Positions 28,269-36,938 of a DNA stretch of 64,000 nucleotides are shown piece after piece; position 1 is the first letter of the stretch; every line of letters starts with the position of its first letter. The stretch is from contig JACPRZ010000063.1 in NCBI GenBank assembly GCA_016193485.1, positions 288,788 through 352,787 on the forward strand, in the 5' to 3' direction. A model generated the notes under the pieces. That model was not told where the DNA came from and made no database searches. It worked only from the letters and a program-made list of their open reading frames with translations. A program made the translations under genes and the position numbers. The DNA is from Bacteroidota bacterium. GTDB taxonomy: Bacteria; Bacteroidota; Bacteroidia; JACPRZ01.

Positions 28269-30233
28269 TTGATTTCCCGCACTACCATATCGCGCATATT
28301 TGAAGCCGTACGTATTGAAGAGGTAATAGGTGAATTTGTAACGCTTCGCAGGAGCGGTAAGGACATGAAAGCGCCCTGCCCTTTTCATAATGAAAAAACG
28401 CCATCCTTTTTTGTATCCCCGGTAAAAGGGATTTACAAATGTTTCGGCTGCGGCAAGGCGGGTAATGCCGTCACCTTCCTGATGGAACATGAAAAGTACA
28501 CTTTTCCCGAGGCGCTGAAATTCCTGGCAAGAAAATATAATATTGCGATAGAAGAGACCATTCCAACCGAAGAAGAAAAAGCGAAAGAAACCGAATCGGA
28601 ATCCATTTACCTTGTTAACGCTTATGCACAGAGGTTTTTTACCGACAATATTTTTACCACCGATGAAGGCAAATCCATCGGGCTCGGTTATTTCAGGGAG
28701 CGGGGATTTACCGATGAGACCATAAAAAAATTCCAGTTGGGATACAGCCAGCGCTCGCGCAATGCATTTACGGAAACCGCACAAAGGGCCGGCTATGCGC
28801 TGGATATTCTCCGGAAAGCCGGATTAACGCGTAATGATAACGATGACTTTTTCCATGACCGCGTGATTTTCCCGTTGCACAATGTTACGGGGAGGGTCAT
28901 CGCCTTTGCGGGACGCACCATGAAGGCATCCGGCAGCGAACCGAAATATATTAACTCTCCCGAAACAGAAATTTACAACAAGAGCAATACGCTTTACGGA
29001 ATTTTCTTTGCTAAAAAAGCCATTGCAACCCATGATGAGTGTTATCTTGTGGAGGGTTACACCGATGTTATTTCCCTTCACCAGTCAGGTATTGAAAATG
29101 CGGTGGCTTCATCCGGTACTTCGCTTACGGTGGAGCAACTGCGGCTCGTAAAAAGATATTCACAGAATCTCACCATTCTCTATGACGGTGACCCGGCCGG
29201 TATAAAAGCATCCCTGCGCGGCATTGACCTTGCGCTTGAAGAAGGGTTGAATATTAAGGTGGTTGTTCTTCCGGATGGCGAAGATCCCGATTCTTTTGCG
29301 CAAAAAACCAGCGCCAGCGAATTGCGTTCATTTATAAAAGAGCGTACCACTGATTTTATCCGGTACAAAGCCAGGATGCTTATGGATGAAAGCGGGAAAG
29401 ACCCGGCAAAAAAAGCGAGAATAATAAAAGATATTGTTTTATCGGTGGCGTTAATTCCGGAACCCATCACCCGCACGGTTTATATTAAGGAGTGCAGTAA
29501 CATCATCAACATAGCCGAGGAAATATTGAACTATGAGATAAGGAAAGAGCGTGAAAACCGCTACCGGCAGAAAATAAGCCGGCAGGATGACCTGAACTAT
29601 ATTCCTGAACCGGCAAGCGCGCCTGTTGCATTTCAACCGGTGTCACCGGAATCAACTGAACAGCAGGAGAGGGAAGTCATCCGCATACTGCTTAATTACG
29701 GACATAAAATAATCCGTATTTCCCCCTTGGAGAAGGGGGTAAGGGGGATTGACCCTTCCGCTGAAAGCGGTGAACCGGGCGAAGATATCCCGGTCTGCAG
29801 AATGATCATTTCGGGGATCCGCGAGGATGGTATTGAATTCAGAAATCCGGTGCTGGCTGAAATTTTCCGGCTTTACTGCGGTGAATTTGACAGGGGAATT
29901 ATACCGGAGGACACTTTTTTTACAAGTCACCAGGATATTGATATCTGCTCTGCATCGGTGGAACTGATCACTTCGCGTTACCGGTTGTCGGACTGGGAAA
30001 CGAAGTTCCGGATAACCATACCGGCAGATGAAGAAAACCTTGCTGAAACAACAATGAAAGCGCTTCATGCCCTGAAGGAAAAAATCGTAAAAAAGATGAT
30101 TATTGACTTCCAGGAGAAATTGAAAAATTCGACCTCCGGAGATGAATTTCAGGATTTACTTGTACACGACCGCAAGTTGCAGGAACTGAAAAAGCACCTT
30201 TCAACGCGGCTTGGAAGGGTTATCATAAAGTGA
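28269..30233 (+). CDS. dnaG: DNA primase
   Basis: A 654-residue primase that makes RNA primers at replication forks. The start is a non-ATG (TTG) codon, giving the family's typical MISRTTISRIFEA opening; no ATG fits. The zinc finger is Cys37, His40, Cys58 and Cys61 (CPFHNEKTPSFFVSP ... CFGCGKAGN). The catalytic core has RVIAFAGRTM, the TOPRIM motif LVEGYTDVISLHQSG and LYDGDPAGIKASLRG. The C-terminal helicase-binding domain follows. About 15 residues (RISPLEKGVRGIDPS) at position 484 onward come from a dispersed C-rich repeat inserted in frame in the linker between core and helicase-binding domain. The 3' end faces the MORN gene. Confidence 0.95.
   Translation: MISRTTISRIFEAVRIEEVIGEFVTLRRSGKDMKAPCPFHNEKTPSFFVSPVKGIYKCFGCGKAGNAVTFLMEHEKYTFPEALKFLARKYNIAIEETIPTEEEKAKETESESIYLVNAYAQRFFTDNIFTTDEGKSIGLGYFRERGFTDETIKKFQLGYSQRSRNAFTETAQRAGYALDILRKAGLTRNDNDDFFHDRVIFPLHNVTGRVIAFAGRTMKASGSEPKYINSPETEIYNKSNTLYGIFFAKKAIATHDECYLVEGYTDVISLHQSGIENAVASSGTSLTVEQLRLVKRYSQNLTILYDGDPAGIKASLRGIDLALEEGLNIKVVVLPDGEDPDSFAQKTSASELRSFIKERTTDFIRYKARMLMDESGKDPAKKARIIKDIVLSVALIPEPITRTVYIKECSNIINIAEEILNYEIRKERENRYRQKISRQDDLNYIPEPASAPVAFQPVSPESTEQQEREVIRILLNYGHKIIRISPLEKGVRGIDPSAESGEPGEDIPVCRMIISGIREDGIEFRNPVLAEIFRLYCGEFDRGIIPEDTFFTSHQDIDICSASVELITSRYRLSDWETKFRITIPADEENLAETTMKALHALKEKIVKKMIIDFQEKLKNSTSGDEFQDLLVHDRKLQELKKHLSTRLGRVIIK
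29719..29752. repeat. Dispersed C-rich palindromic repeat in frame inside dnaG
   Basis: TTTCCCCCTTGGAGAA followed by GGGGGTAAGGGGGATTGA has the same ends as the intergenic repeat at 57298-57384. It encodes SPLEKGVRGI, which has no counterpart in usual DnaG proteins. Confidence 0.75.
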
Positions 30234-30283
30234 ACTTCGTTTCATTTTCCCTGTCTTCCGTTCCCTGTCTCCTGTCTACACTT

Positions 30284-31486
30284 TCAATATTTCTGCTCTT
30301 CTATCACCTTTCCCGATTTATCATAGGCGCGTGCCGTTCCATGCCGTTTCCCGTTCCGGTAACTCCCGATAATCTTTATTTCCCCGGTTTCATAGTACAT
30401 ATGCCATTTCCCGTGTTCTTCGTCATTTTTATACCTGCCGGTTTTATGCAGTTGGCCGTCCGGGTAATAAAATTTCCATGTGCCTGTTGCTTTGCCATTC
30501 CGGTAAATACCTGTTTGTTTTAATGTATCATTAGGGTAATAAGCATACCATCTTCCTTCATAGAGCCCGTTTTGGTAATGACCGGTGATACGGATTTTTC
30601 CGTTTGGATGGAAAATTTTCCATTGTCCGGCAGGTTTTCCATATTCGTACTTCCCGATTTCTTCTCCCTGGTGAATCTCCTTCAATTTCGGATCGGTATT
30701 GTCAAACCATGACATCCATGTACCGTGCAGTGAGTCATTATGGTATTGGCAGGCGACAAGCGTGTCACCGTTTCGGTTGAACCTGAAGTAACTTTTATTC
30801 AGTTTCCCTCCTGAATAATAACAATGAATATTTACAACCCCATCAGGAAAAAAAGAATAAAAATCTCCGTCATAACGGTCATCTTTTTTACTGCCTTTTT
30901 CTTTCAGTTGTCCGTTTTCATGATAAAACTCCCACACTCCGTTACCCTTATCATCCGTATAATTTCTAATATTTATTTTAACTCCTTTTTCCGACCAGGC
31001 AGTACTTGTGCCTTCCTTTTTTCCGTCACGGTAGGATATCTGTTCCTGCACCTGGCCCTTCTCGTAATATATTGTCAATATGCTGTCGAAACGATCATGG
31101 CTGAATTTACCCCTCTGCATCACTGAACCTTCCGGGTAAAACGATTCAAAATTCCCCTCCCTCAATCCGTTTTCAAAATAAAGTTTCTGTTTCAACATTC
31201 CATTATCGTAATATATCAGGTATTCCCCGGCCAGGTGGTTATTGAAATAGGTACCTTCCTGCCATAATGTGCCGTTGGTGTAATAACAGCGGTAAAGGCC
31301 ATGTTTTACTGATCCGGTATCTTTTTTTATTGCCTGATATTTTTCAAAGATCTCCCCCCCTTGGTTCTTTGAATAATAAAAGGTTAGCAAAGTATCCTGT
31401 GATATTGCCGTTAATGAAGTAATAACAACCAAATGAAAAAAAATCAAAATGAGCGGGTTGAACAAAACCGGAAGAAAGAATTTCAT
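30284..31486 (-). CDS. Secreted MORN-type (MORN_2/YwqK-like) repeat protein
   Basis: A 400-residue protein with a signal sequence (LILIFFHLVVITSLTAISQ) and about a dozen repeats of 22-24 residues, each with the pattern G-x-W/Y-x-x-Y/F-x-x-x-G-x-L-K, for example GKYEYGKPAGQWKIFHPNGKI and GTWKFYYPDGQLHKTGRYK. These MORN_2 repeats form a beta-hairpin ladder, often on exported proteins of Bacteroidota; the molecular role is unclear. Its ATG overlaps the stop of the PapD-like chaperone gene (ATGA), so the two are translationally coupled. Similar repeats form the C-terminus of the protein at 32729-35245. Confidence 0.82.
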   Translation of the reverse strand: MKFFLPVLFNPLILIFFHLVVITSLTAISQDTLLTFYYSKNQGGEIFEKYQAIKKDTGSVKHGLYRCYYTNGTLWQEGTYFNNHLAGEYLIYYDNGMLKQKLYFENGLREGNFESFYPEGSVMQRGKFSHDRFDSILTIYYEKGQVQEQISYRDGKKEGTSTAWSEKGVKINIRNYTDDKGNGVWEFYHENGQLKEKGSKKDDRYDGDFYSFFPDGVVNIHCYYSGGKLNKSYFRFNRNGDTLVACQYHNDSLHGTWMSWFDNTDPKLKEIHQGEEIGKYEYGKPAGQWKIFHPNGKIRITGHYQNGLYEGRWYAYYPNDTLKQTGIYRNGKATGTWKFYYPDGQLHKTGRYKNDEEHGKWHMYYETGEIKIIGSYRNGKRHGTARAYDKSGKVIEEQKY

Positions 31487-32280
31487 TTCTCGGTAATGGT
31501 CATTTGGAGCGCCTCAAGGGCTGTACGATGGCCATAATCCAGTACAACCGCGAGTGAATATGTGCCGGGTGTGAGGTGAACGGGCATGGTCAACGAAACT
31601 TTTTTTGATTCATCGGGAAAAAGCGAAACCCTTACCGGAGAAAATTTCTGTTCGGCAGCCGTCTCGGTGTTTGACGCAATCAGGTAAACTTTTCCGTCAA
31701 TTCTCTTATCCCCTATATTATTCACAACCACCTGAAATTTCCGTAATGTATCTGTAGTGAGAGTGGTTTCCATAAGGTCGGATAACATGGCTCTATAACG
31801 GGTATTGGACGCAGGCGACTGGAATACCTGTATGGAAATGCGCGGGGTTACCTGGATACCTGTAGTGATGATTTTTTCAGCGCTTTTGGCAGTTTGTTCC
31901 CGTGCGGCTTTTACATGGATTACCGCCCAACGTGTGGAAAATCCGTCCGTTGGAACTTTCAGAGTCACTTCAACTTCTTTAGCATCGTTTGCGTTTATTT
32001 CAATAAAAGAAGGATTTATGGTGAGCCATCTTGCGCACGACCTTGGAGTAGTTCCGGGCGGTAAAATTTTTGGACCCTTGGTAGTGTCCCTGACCACATC
32101 GCTTATTGAAAGCGAAAATTTCTGCGGTGTGTTGCCGTAGTTCCTTATGGATACCTTTTTTGTCTCGCTTTGCCCCGCCTCAACGGCATAATTCAGCACA
32201 ACAGGCGCAACTTCAAAATCCTGCCCCGCAGCAAATAAGGGCAGGAAGGAAAAAAAAACTCTCCAAAGAAATTTTCTCAT
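31483..32280 (-). CDS. PapD-like periplasmic chaperone
   Basis: The ATG at 32280 is chosen because it starts a signal peptide (MRKFLWRVFFSFLPLFAAGQ) and because a good promoter element lies just upstream; a longer frame to 32421 would cross that promoter. The 265-residue protein has an N-terminal Ig-like domain (FEVAPVVLNYAVEAGQ, SETKKVSIRNYGNTPQKFSL, CARWLTINPSFIEINAND, EVEVTLKVP), the layout of pilus chaperones and DUF916-type proteins, and a second beta domain (SLFPDESKKVSLTMPVHL). Such chaperones hold secreted subunits by donor-strand complementation. The nearby paralogous secreted proteins (35510-37502) are candidate clients. The assignment as a chaperone is moderately sure; the clients are inference. 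Confidence 0.7.
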   Translation of the reverse strand: MRKFLWRVFFSFLPLFAAGQDFEVAPVVLNYAVEAGQSETKKVSIRNYGNTPQKFSLSISDVVRDTTKGPKILPPGTTPRSCARWLTINPSFIEINANDAKEVEVTLKVPTDGFSTRWAVIHVKAAREQTAKSAEKIITTGIQVTPRISIQVFQSPASNTRYRAMLSDLMETTLTTDTLRKFQVVVNNIGDKRIDGKVYLIASNTETAAEQKFSPVRVSLFPDESKKVSLTMPVHLTPGTYSLAVVLDYGHRTALEALQMTITEK

Positions 32281-32348
32281 TAAAAAACAAGTACGGTTTT
32301 TATTTGCAACACCAAACATATCTGACATCCGTGAAGTGTGAAGAAGGA

Positions 32349-32356
32349 CAAAAGTA
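32349..32356 (-). promoter_or_regulatory. Bacteroidota -7 element for the chaperone-MORN operon
   Basis: On the minus strand TACTTTTG matches TAnnTTTG exactly, about 69 bases before the chosen chaperone ATG. It gives a leader of about 60 nt and argues against a start further upstream. Confidence 0.5.
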
Positions 32357-32385
32357 ATATTTTTTACTTTTGACCGGTTCACAGC

Positions 32386-32684
32386 ATAAATCCGGGTGCA
32401 TGACAAAAGTCCCTTTTTCATTTTAAAACCTTATTTTTCTTTTTCTTTGACCTTAATAGAAAAACGATTTTTATTACCATATTAACCTTATTACCTTATT
32501 ATGCTGCAATCCCTGTGAAATATGCCCTAAAGGAATTCCCTTCAGGGTAAACTTTGTGTTTCATTAGATAAATAAGGTAATAAGGTTTGACCCATTTAGA
32601 TATTCTTTTCTATTAAGGTTAGTAGAATTATGATAAGGTTTTTGTGTTTTCCCAGTGGGACTTTTGTCATGCACCCATAAATCC
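32386..32684. mobile_element. 283-bp palindromic MITE-like element with 20-bp TIRs and 8-bp target duplication
   Basis: The terminal inverted repeats GGGTGCATGACAAAAGTCCC (32394-32413) and its exact complement (32657-32676) are perfect over 20 bp. They are flanked by direct 8-bp copies of ATAAATCC (32386-32393 and 32677-32684). The interior is palindromic too: AACCTTATTACCTTATT (32484-32500) pairs exactly with 32571-32587, and a GAATTC-centred hairpin lies in the middle. No open frame of note is inside, so it is non-autonomous. It fills most of the 448-bp gap 32281-32728; the right target copy merges with a C-rich repeat (32679-32714). Confidence 0.88.
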
Positions 32685-32728
32685 CCCCGGCTCCCTTTTC
32701 CAAAGGGGGATTGAAGAATTTCAATATC

Positions 32729-35245
32729 ATGATTAATTTTCTGAAGAATAATCTCTATTTTCATCTTGCTTTAATTGCAGGAGTCACTTTTTTCATCTTC
32801 TATCCTTCCATTTTTTATGAACTTACCAACTGGGATGCTCCCGATCTGATTGAGCAAAATATTCTGATACGATCCCTGTCCATTGATAACCTGAAAAAAA
32901 TGTTTGGCGGTTTTTATTGGTATAACTACCAGCCATTGACTCTTTTATCCCTTGCCGTTGAATATAATTTTTTCGGCATTAACCCTGAAATCATACACCT
33001 GGATAATATTATCCTGCATTGTTTGAACGCGCTCCTTTGTTATTGGTTTGTTTTTCTTCTGACAGGACAAAAACCGGTCGCCTTTATCACTGCAATCCTA
33101 TGGGCGATCCATCCATTGAGGGTAGAATCGGTTACATGGGTGGTTGAACGGAAAGATGTGCTTTATTCTTTTTTCTTTCTTTTAGCGCTAATACAGTATC
33201 TCCGGTATCTGCAAAGTCATGTTCATCCGGAATCAGGTATAAACGTTGGAAAAGTCAGTAATGGGAAAAGACGGATTTATTATTCCTTCGCTCTGCTTTT
33301 TTTTATCCTTGCCTGCTTCGCCAAAGGCATGGCGGTTTCCCTTACGCTTATCCTGCCGTTTCTTGATTTTTTCATCAGGCGGAAATTCTCTTTCGCTGCT
33401 GTTATTGATAAAATACCCTTTACCGTGATTTCACTCATTTTCGGTATTACGGTAATATTTGCCGTCAGAAGCAATACACTTGAACCGATTGTGACCATCC
33501 ATCCCCTGCACGAACGACTCTTGTTTGCCTCTTACGCTCCTTTTTTTTATTGCGGTAAATTTTTATATCCGCTGAATTTATCAGCGCTTTACTCCTATAA
33601 ATATGTACCGGGGAATTTACCGGATTTTTATATTGTTTTTCCGATCCTCCTTTTCATTGCGGGTATCCTTATCCTTTTTTCTTTCCGGTTTACCCGCAAA
33701 CTGATCTTCGGTTTCGGCTTCTTTTTCTCAGCCCTGTTCCTTGTCCTTCCCTTTCACCAGACAAATGTCGCTCCTGTTGCCGATCATTATACCTACATGG
33801 GCAATATCGGGCTATGCCTGATTGCCGGCTGGAGCGTATGGTTTCTTCTCTCCCTCCGCACTTTTACATCACGGCACCTTTACCGGATTTTCCATACCGC
33901 GATAATTATCCTGATTGCCGCAACCATCGGGATGCTCGGGTATCTTACACGTCAACATATTCCCGTCTGGAAAAACAGCATTTCGCTATGGAAAAATGTC
34001 CTCAAGAGAAACATCAGCAAGTCCGCTTTTCTGAACCTGGGAAATGCATATCAACGATTGGGAAAATACAAAGAAGCGCTGAAATATAATGAAGCCGCCA
34101 TCCATGTGAGTCCGACATCATTTCTGGCGCATAATAACCGGGGTTATATCAGGCAGCGCCTTTTTGATTTCAGGGGGGCTGAAAGCGATTTCCGGAAATC
34201 TCTCGCAATAAATCCAACATGCGTAAAGGCATATAACAATCTCGGGACCGTGATGTTTGCGACCCGTCAATATGATTCCGCCATGGTTAGTTTCAATAAG
34301 GCGATAGAATTATCGCCCGATTTTAATCTCGCTTATTTCAACCGCGGTAATTTACTTGCCCATAACGGGAAATATGCCCTTGCCCTTGCCGACTTTAACA
34401 GGGCGGTGCAATTAAACCCGTATATGCCGCAATACCACATAGCGGTCGGAAATATTCAAATTGGAATGAATGAATTTAAGGCGGCACTGGAAACCTATAA
34501 CAAAGTATTGATGCTCGATACAAGCCAGACCGAAGTCATATTCCGCAGGGGTTTAATTAAACTAACGCTGAAAGATACCGTTAGCGCGTGTGAAGATTTT
34601 TACATAGCATTGAAAAGGGGCTTTTCGCCAGCCGCGATGAAAGCAGATCAGTTTTGCACTAAATATAGCGAAAAATTCACTCATGCCCTGAAAGATCAAC
34701 CCCTTCATTTCAGGAAAATATTGTACCCGGACGGAAGAGTTAAATTGGAATTTTCAGATGAACTCATTGAAAACCCCGACAGCATCTGGCGGTTCGTGAT
34801 AATTAAGAAATTAAAACATTATGACTCGAAAGGTAACCTCATAGAGGAAGGGGTGGTTGATTCAACCGGGAAATTTGACGGGGCAATAAACTGGTTTTAT
34901 CCTGACGGCAAATTATCAATTGCCGGATTTTATAAAGATACATTGCCTTATGGACACTGGAAAGAATACTACCGCGATGGAACCCTCATGGCGGAATATT
35001 CATATGCCAATGGAAAACGGAACGGGGTATATACCTTTTACCATCCTAACGGAGCGGTTTGGACCAAACGTCTCTATAATAACGGAAAATTATGGGAAGT
35101 TATTTCCAATTTTACCCGTGATGGAGTTCCTCTTGATCCGGGCATACTGAAAAACGGTACCGGAACTGTAAAGGTTTACGATGAAAAGGGAAAATTAGTA
35201 TCGGTTTTGGTTTATAGGGATGGAAAGACGGCAAAAAAAAGTTGA
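32729..35245 (+). CDS. Membrane protein with TPRs and C-terminal MORN repeats (TMTC-like GT-C fold)
   Basis: The ATG at 32729 is preferred; an upstream TTG at 32711 is part of a dispersed repeat. The 838-residue protein has about ten membrane helices with YELTNWDAPDLIEQN (acidic first loop), HPLRVESVTWVVERKDVLYS, CFAKGMAVSLTL and VADHYTYMGNIGLC, matching the TMTC-type order, then six or more TPRs (SAFLNLGNAYQRLGKYKEALKYNEAAI onward). Finally, about 150 residues of MORN_2-like repeats (NWFYPDGKLSIAGFYKD, GHWKEYYRDGTLMAEYSY). The last part resembles the neighbouring standalone MORN protein. A fusion of a possible glycosyltransferase with a surface repeat is unusual. It lies between the chaperone and its candidate clients, on the clients' strand. 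Confidence 0.75.
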   Translation: MINFLKNNLYFHLALIAGVTFFIFYPSIFYELTNWDAPDLIEQNILIRSLSIDNLKKMFGGFYWYNYQPLTLLSLAVEYNFFGINPEIIHLDNIILHCLNALLCYWFVFLLTGQKPVAFITAILWAIHPLRVESVTWVVERKDVLYSFFFLLALIQYLRYLQSHVHPESGINVGKVSNGKRRIYYSFALLFFILACFAKGMAVSLTLILPFLDFFIRRKFSFAAVIDKIPFTVISLIFGITVIFAVRSNTLEPIVTIHPLHERLLFASYAPFFYCGKFLYPLNLSALYSYKYVPGNLPDFYIVFPILLFIAGILILFSFRFTRKLIFGFGFFFSALFLVLPFHQTNVAPVADHYTYMGNIGLCLIAGWSVWFLLSLRTFTSRHLYRIFHTAIIILIAATIGMLGYLTRQHIPVWKNSISLWKNVLKRNISKSAFLNLGNAYQRLGKYKEALKYNEAAIHVSPTSFLAHNNRGYIRQRLFDFRGAESDFRKSLAINPTCVKAYNNLGTVMFATRQYDSAMVSFNKAIELSPDFNLAYFNRGNLLAHNGKYALALADFNRAVQLNPYMPQYHIAVGNIQIGMNEFKAALETYNKVLMLDTSQTEVIFRRGLIKLTLKDTVSACEDFYIALKRGFSPAAMKADQFCTKYSEKFTHALKDQPLHFRKILYPDGRVKLEFSDELIENPDSIWRFVIIKKLKHYDSKGNLIEEGVVDSTGKFDGAINWFYPDGKLSIAGFYKDTLPYGHWKEYYRDGTLMAEYSYANGKRNGVYTFYHPNGAVWTKRLYNNGKLWEVISNFTRDGVPLDPGILKNGTGTVKVYDEKGKLVSVLVYRDGKTAKKS

Positions 35246-35434
35246 AAATTTTGTAACCTTTTTTAAATATCATCGTTAAACGAGTCAAACTAACAGATGA
35301 AACCGTTTATACCACTCTTTTTTCCGCCCTTCGCTTTCTCCGGCTTTACGCCATTTCCCCTCTATATTGCTGATGACAGTTAAATGAAACGGGCAACAGC
35401 GGTTTGAGGGGCGGTATAACTGTTTTGACAGCGA
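35246..35434. other. Upstream region of subunit gene 1
   Basis: About 190 bp without a gene. A weak inverted pair (ACCGTTTATACC near 35308 and GGTATAACTGTTTT near 35413) brackets a C/T-rich stretch. It lies directly before the promoter of subunit gene 1 and may be regulatory; nothing else is recognised. Confidence 0.35.
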
Positions 35435-35463
35435 TTGTTGTATTTGTTTAATTCTTATCTTTG
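35435..35463 (+). promoter_or_regulatory. Promoter of secreted-subunit gene 1
   Basis: TTG at 35435-35437 and TATCTTTG at 35456-35463, 18 bp apart, fit the Bacteroidota -33/-7 pair closely. A start near 35470 gives a leader of about 40 nt before the ATG at 35510. Confidence 0.65.
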
Positions 35464-35509
35464 CACTAATAATCCAAAAAGAAACTTAACCAATCAATCA
35501 ATTTAAAGT

Positions 35510-36172
35510 ATGAAAAAACCATTAATTCTGGCAGGCGTGGCGCTGGGAGTTTTTGCCACAACTGCAATGAAGGCGCAGCCCGTTTCGGATCATGCGGTCA
35601 TTCCTATCGGAGTTACCCTTGTTGAAATAGCCCGGCTTCATGTTGAGGAAGGCGGTAACATTGAGTTTGTCTTTAATGACATAAATGATTACAAAAATGG
35701 CATTGCCAATGCCGACTTTTATGATTCTTATGTTTACCTTGCCGCCTCTTCATCCTGGCTCTTGTTCATGGGCGCGGAAGATGGAACAATGATCGGCACT
35801 GAAGATCCGGCCAATACCATGGATCTGAATGAGGTAGGATTTACATTTACCTGGTCAGGAGCATGGACATGTTGTGCAGCCGGTAATGAGGTTATCGCAA
35901 CAAACCATAATGCAGATGGAGCTCCCGGAACAGCCAACGGGCTTGATGACTTAGCGACACTGGTTGCTGCCACTTCGTTTATTTTCCGTTCCGGTTCACA
36001 GAATGGCGGTGACATCCAGGATCAATCCTTTACCATCAACTGGGAGTGCGGAACACAGGTAGCCGGTGGCACTACCGCAATGAATACAAGCAGCATGCTG
36101 GAACAGGACTATAATCCTGACCGGTATGTTACCAATGTGCTCCTTGAACTGAATACGGATTACGCCCCGTAA
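35510..36172 (+). CDS. Secreted subunit-like protein 1 of a three-paralogue set
   Basis: A 220-residue exported protein (signal MKKPLILAGVALGVFATTAMKA) with no family that I recognise. It shares with the next protein the blocks EGGNIEFVFND/S, KNGI, SEDPANTMDL-like TEDPANTMDL, VGFTF/I-W-G, a CC pair, NHNADG, and the C-terminus TTAMNTSSMLEQDYNPDRYVTNV. Four cysteines (CC near 122 and a WEC near 184) may form a disulphide. The alternating hydrophobic pattern and a beta-strand-like C-terminus ending LLELNTDYAP resemble pilus or surface-layer subunits that polymerise through end strands. It has its own promoter and is followed by a strong terminator, so it is probably the most abundant of the three. 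Function inferred from context only. Confidence 0.75.
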   Translation: MKKPLILAGVALGVFATTAMKAQPVSDHAVIPIGVTLVEIARLHVEEGGNIEFVFNDINDYKNGIANADFYDSYVYLAASSSWLLFMGAEDGTMIGTEDPANTMDLNEVGFTFTWSGAWTCCAAGNEVIATNHNADGAPGTANGLDDLATLVAATSFIFRSGSQNGGDIQDQSFTINWECGTQVAGGTTAMNTSSMLEQDYNPDRYVTNVLLELNTDYAP

Positions 36173-36192
36173 TAAGAGCGCTTACTTTCGTA

Positions 36193-36251
36193 AAAACCAT
36201 CTCGTCTCGTCATCACGGGTATCCGGAAGTGATGAGGCGAGGCGGTTTTTT
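36193..36251 (+). terminator. Strong intrinsic terminator after subunit gene 1
   Basis: AAAACCATCTCGTCTCGTC (from 36193) pairs with GATGAGGCGAGGCGGTTTT (ending 36249) in a long GC-rich stem capped by a small loop and followed by a T run. It lies between subunit genes 1 and 2. Any read-through would set a lower level for genes 2 and 3. Confidence 0.8.
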
Positions 36252-36285
36252 GTTATAATTTCCCTGATGACCCATCTTTTTTGCA

Positions 36286-36936
36286 ATGTTGAAATGGCCG
36301 GTTATTTTTACTTTATATTTTCTCCCTTTCATCACGGGTTTTTCCTGCTGTAATCTTCTTGCCCAGGGCAGCGCTTCCGATCAAGATGTTGTACCTGTCA
36401 CACTGGCGCTTGACCAGATATTGCGTATCAGCGTTCGTGAGGGCGGAAATATTGAATTCGTTTTCAATTCAATGGATGATTTCAAAAACGGCATTGGCAA
36501 CAGCAATTTTTTCGATTCACAGATTACCATTGCTTCGTCCCAGAACTGGGTATTTACTTTTGGCGCAGAAGACGCAAACTTCGTTGGCAGTGAGGATCCG
36601 GCTAATACCATGGATTTAGATAATGTCGGATTTACTATTGAATGGACCGGGACCAATGGTTGCTGCCTTGCAGCAAGTGATGTTGCAGCAACTACTCATA
36701 ATGCCGATGACGGAACGGCTAACGGACTATCGGTTTTTCCGGTGACTCTTCTTTATAATGGGGGGGCAGGAAATGCAGGTAATATTACCCAAAATGCTTT
36801 CACTATTCACTGGCAATGCGCTACAGTGGCAGGCGGAGGAACTACTGCCATGAATACAAGCACTATGATTGAAGAGGATTATAACCCGGACCGATATGTA
36901 ACTAATATTTTTCTTGATATTGATCCTTCACCATAA
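36286..36936 (+). CDS. Secreted subunit-like protein 2
   Basis: A 216-residue paralogue of the preceding protein, with a signal peptide (LYFLPFITGFSCCNLLAQ). It repeats the pattern REGGNIEFVFNSMDDFKNGIG, FGAEDANFVGSEDPANTMDL, FTIEWTG, the CC pair in NGCCLAASD, and the C-terminus TTAMNTSTMIEEDYNPDRY followed by VTNIFLDI. A G7 tract (36760-36766) encodes part of YNGGAGNAG. No promoter is evident in the 34 bp between the terminator and the ATG, so expression probably depends on read-through, or on a start inside the terminator region. It is two bases upstream of gene 3 and is probably cotranscribed with it. Confidence 0.75.
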   Translation: MLKWPVIFTLYFLPFITGFSCCNLLAQGSASDQDVVPVTLALDQILRISVREGGNIEFVFNSMDDFKNGIGNSNFFDSQITIASSQNWVFTFGAEDANFVGSEDPANTMDLDNVGFTIEWTGTNGCCLAASDVAATTHNADDGTANGLSVFPVTLLYNGGAGNAGNITQNAFTIHWQCATVAGGGTTAMNTSTMIEEDYNPDRYVTNIFLDIDPSP

Positions 36937-36938
36937 CA

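Noticed and set aside
28041..28784. Minus-strand open frame running from the repeats into the start of dnaG
   Set aside because: It begins opposite the dnaG zinc-finger and core coding region and ends in palindromic repeats; there is no supporting motif.
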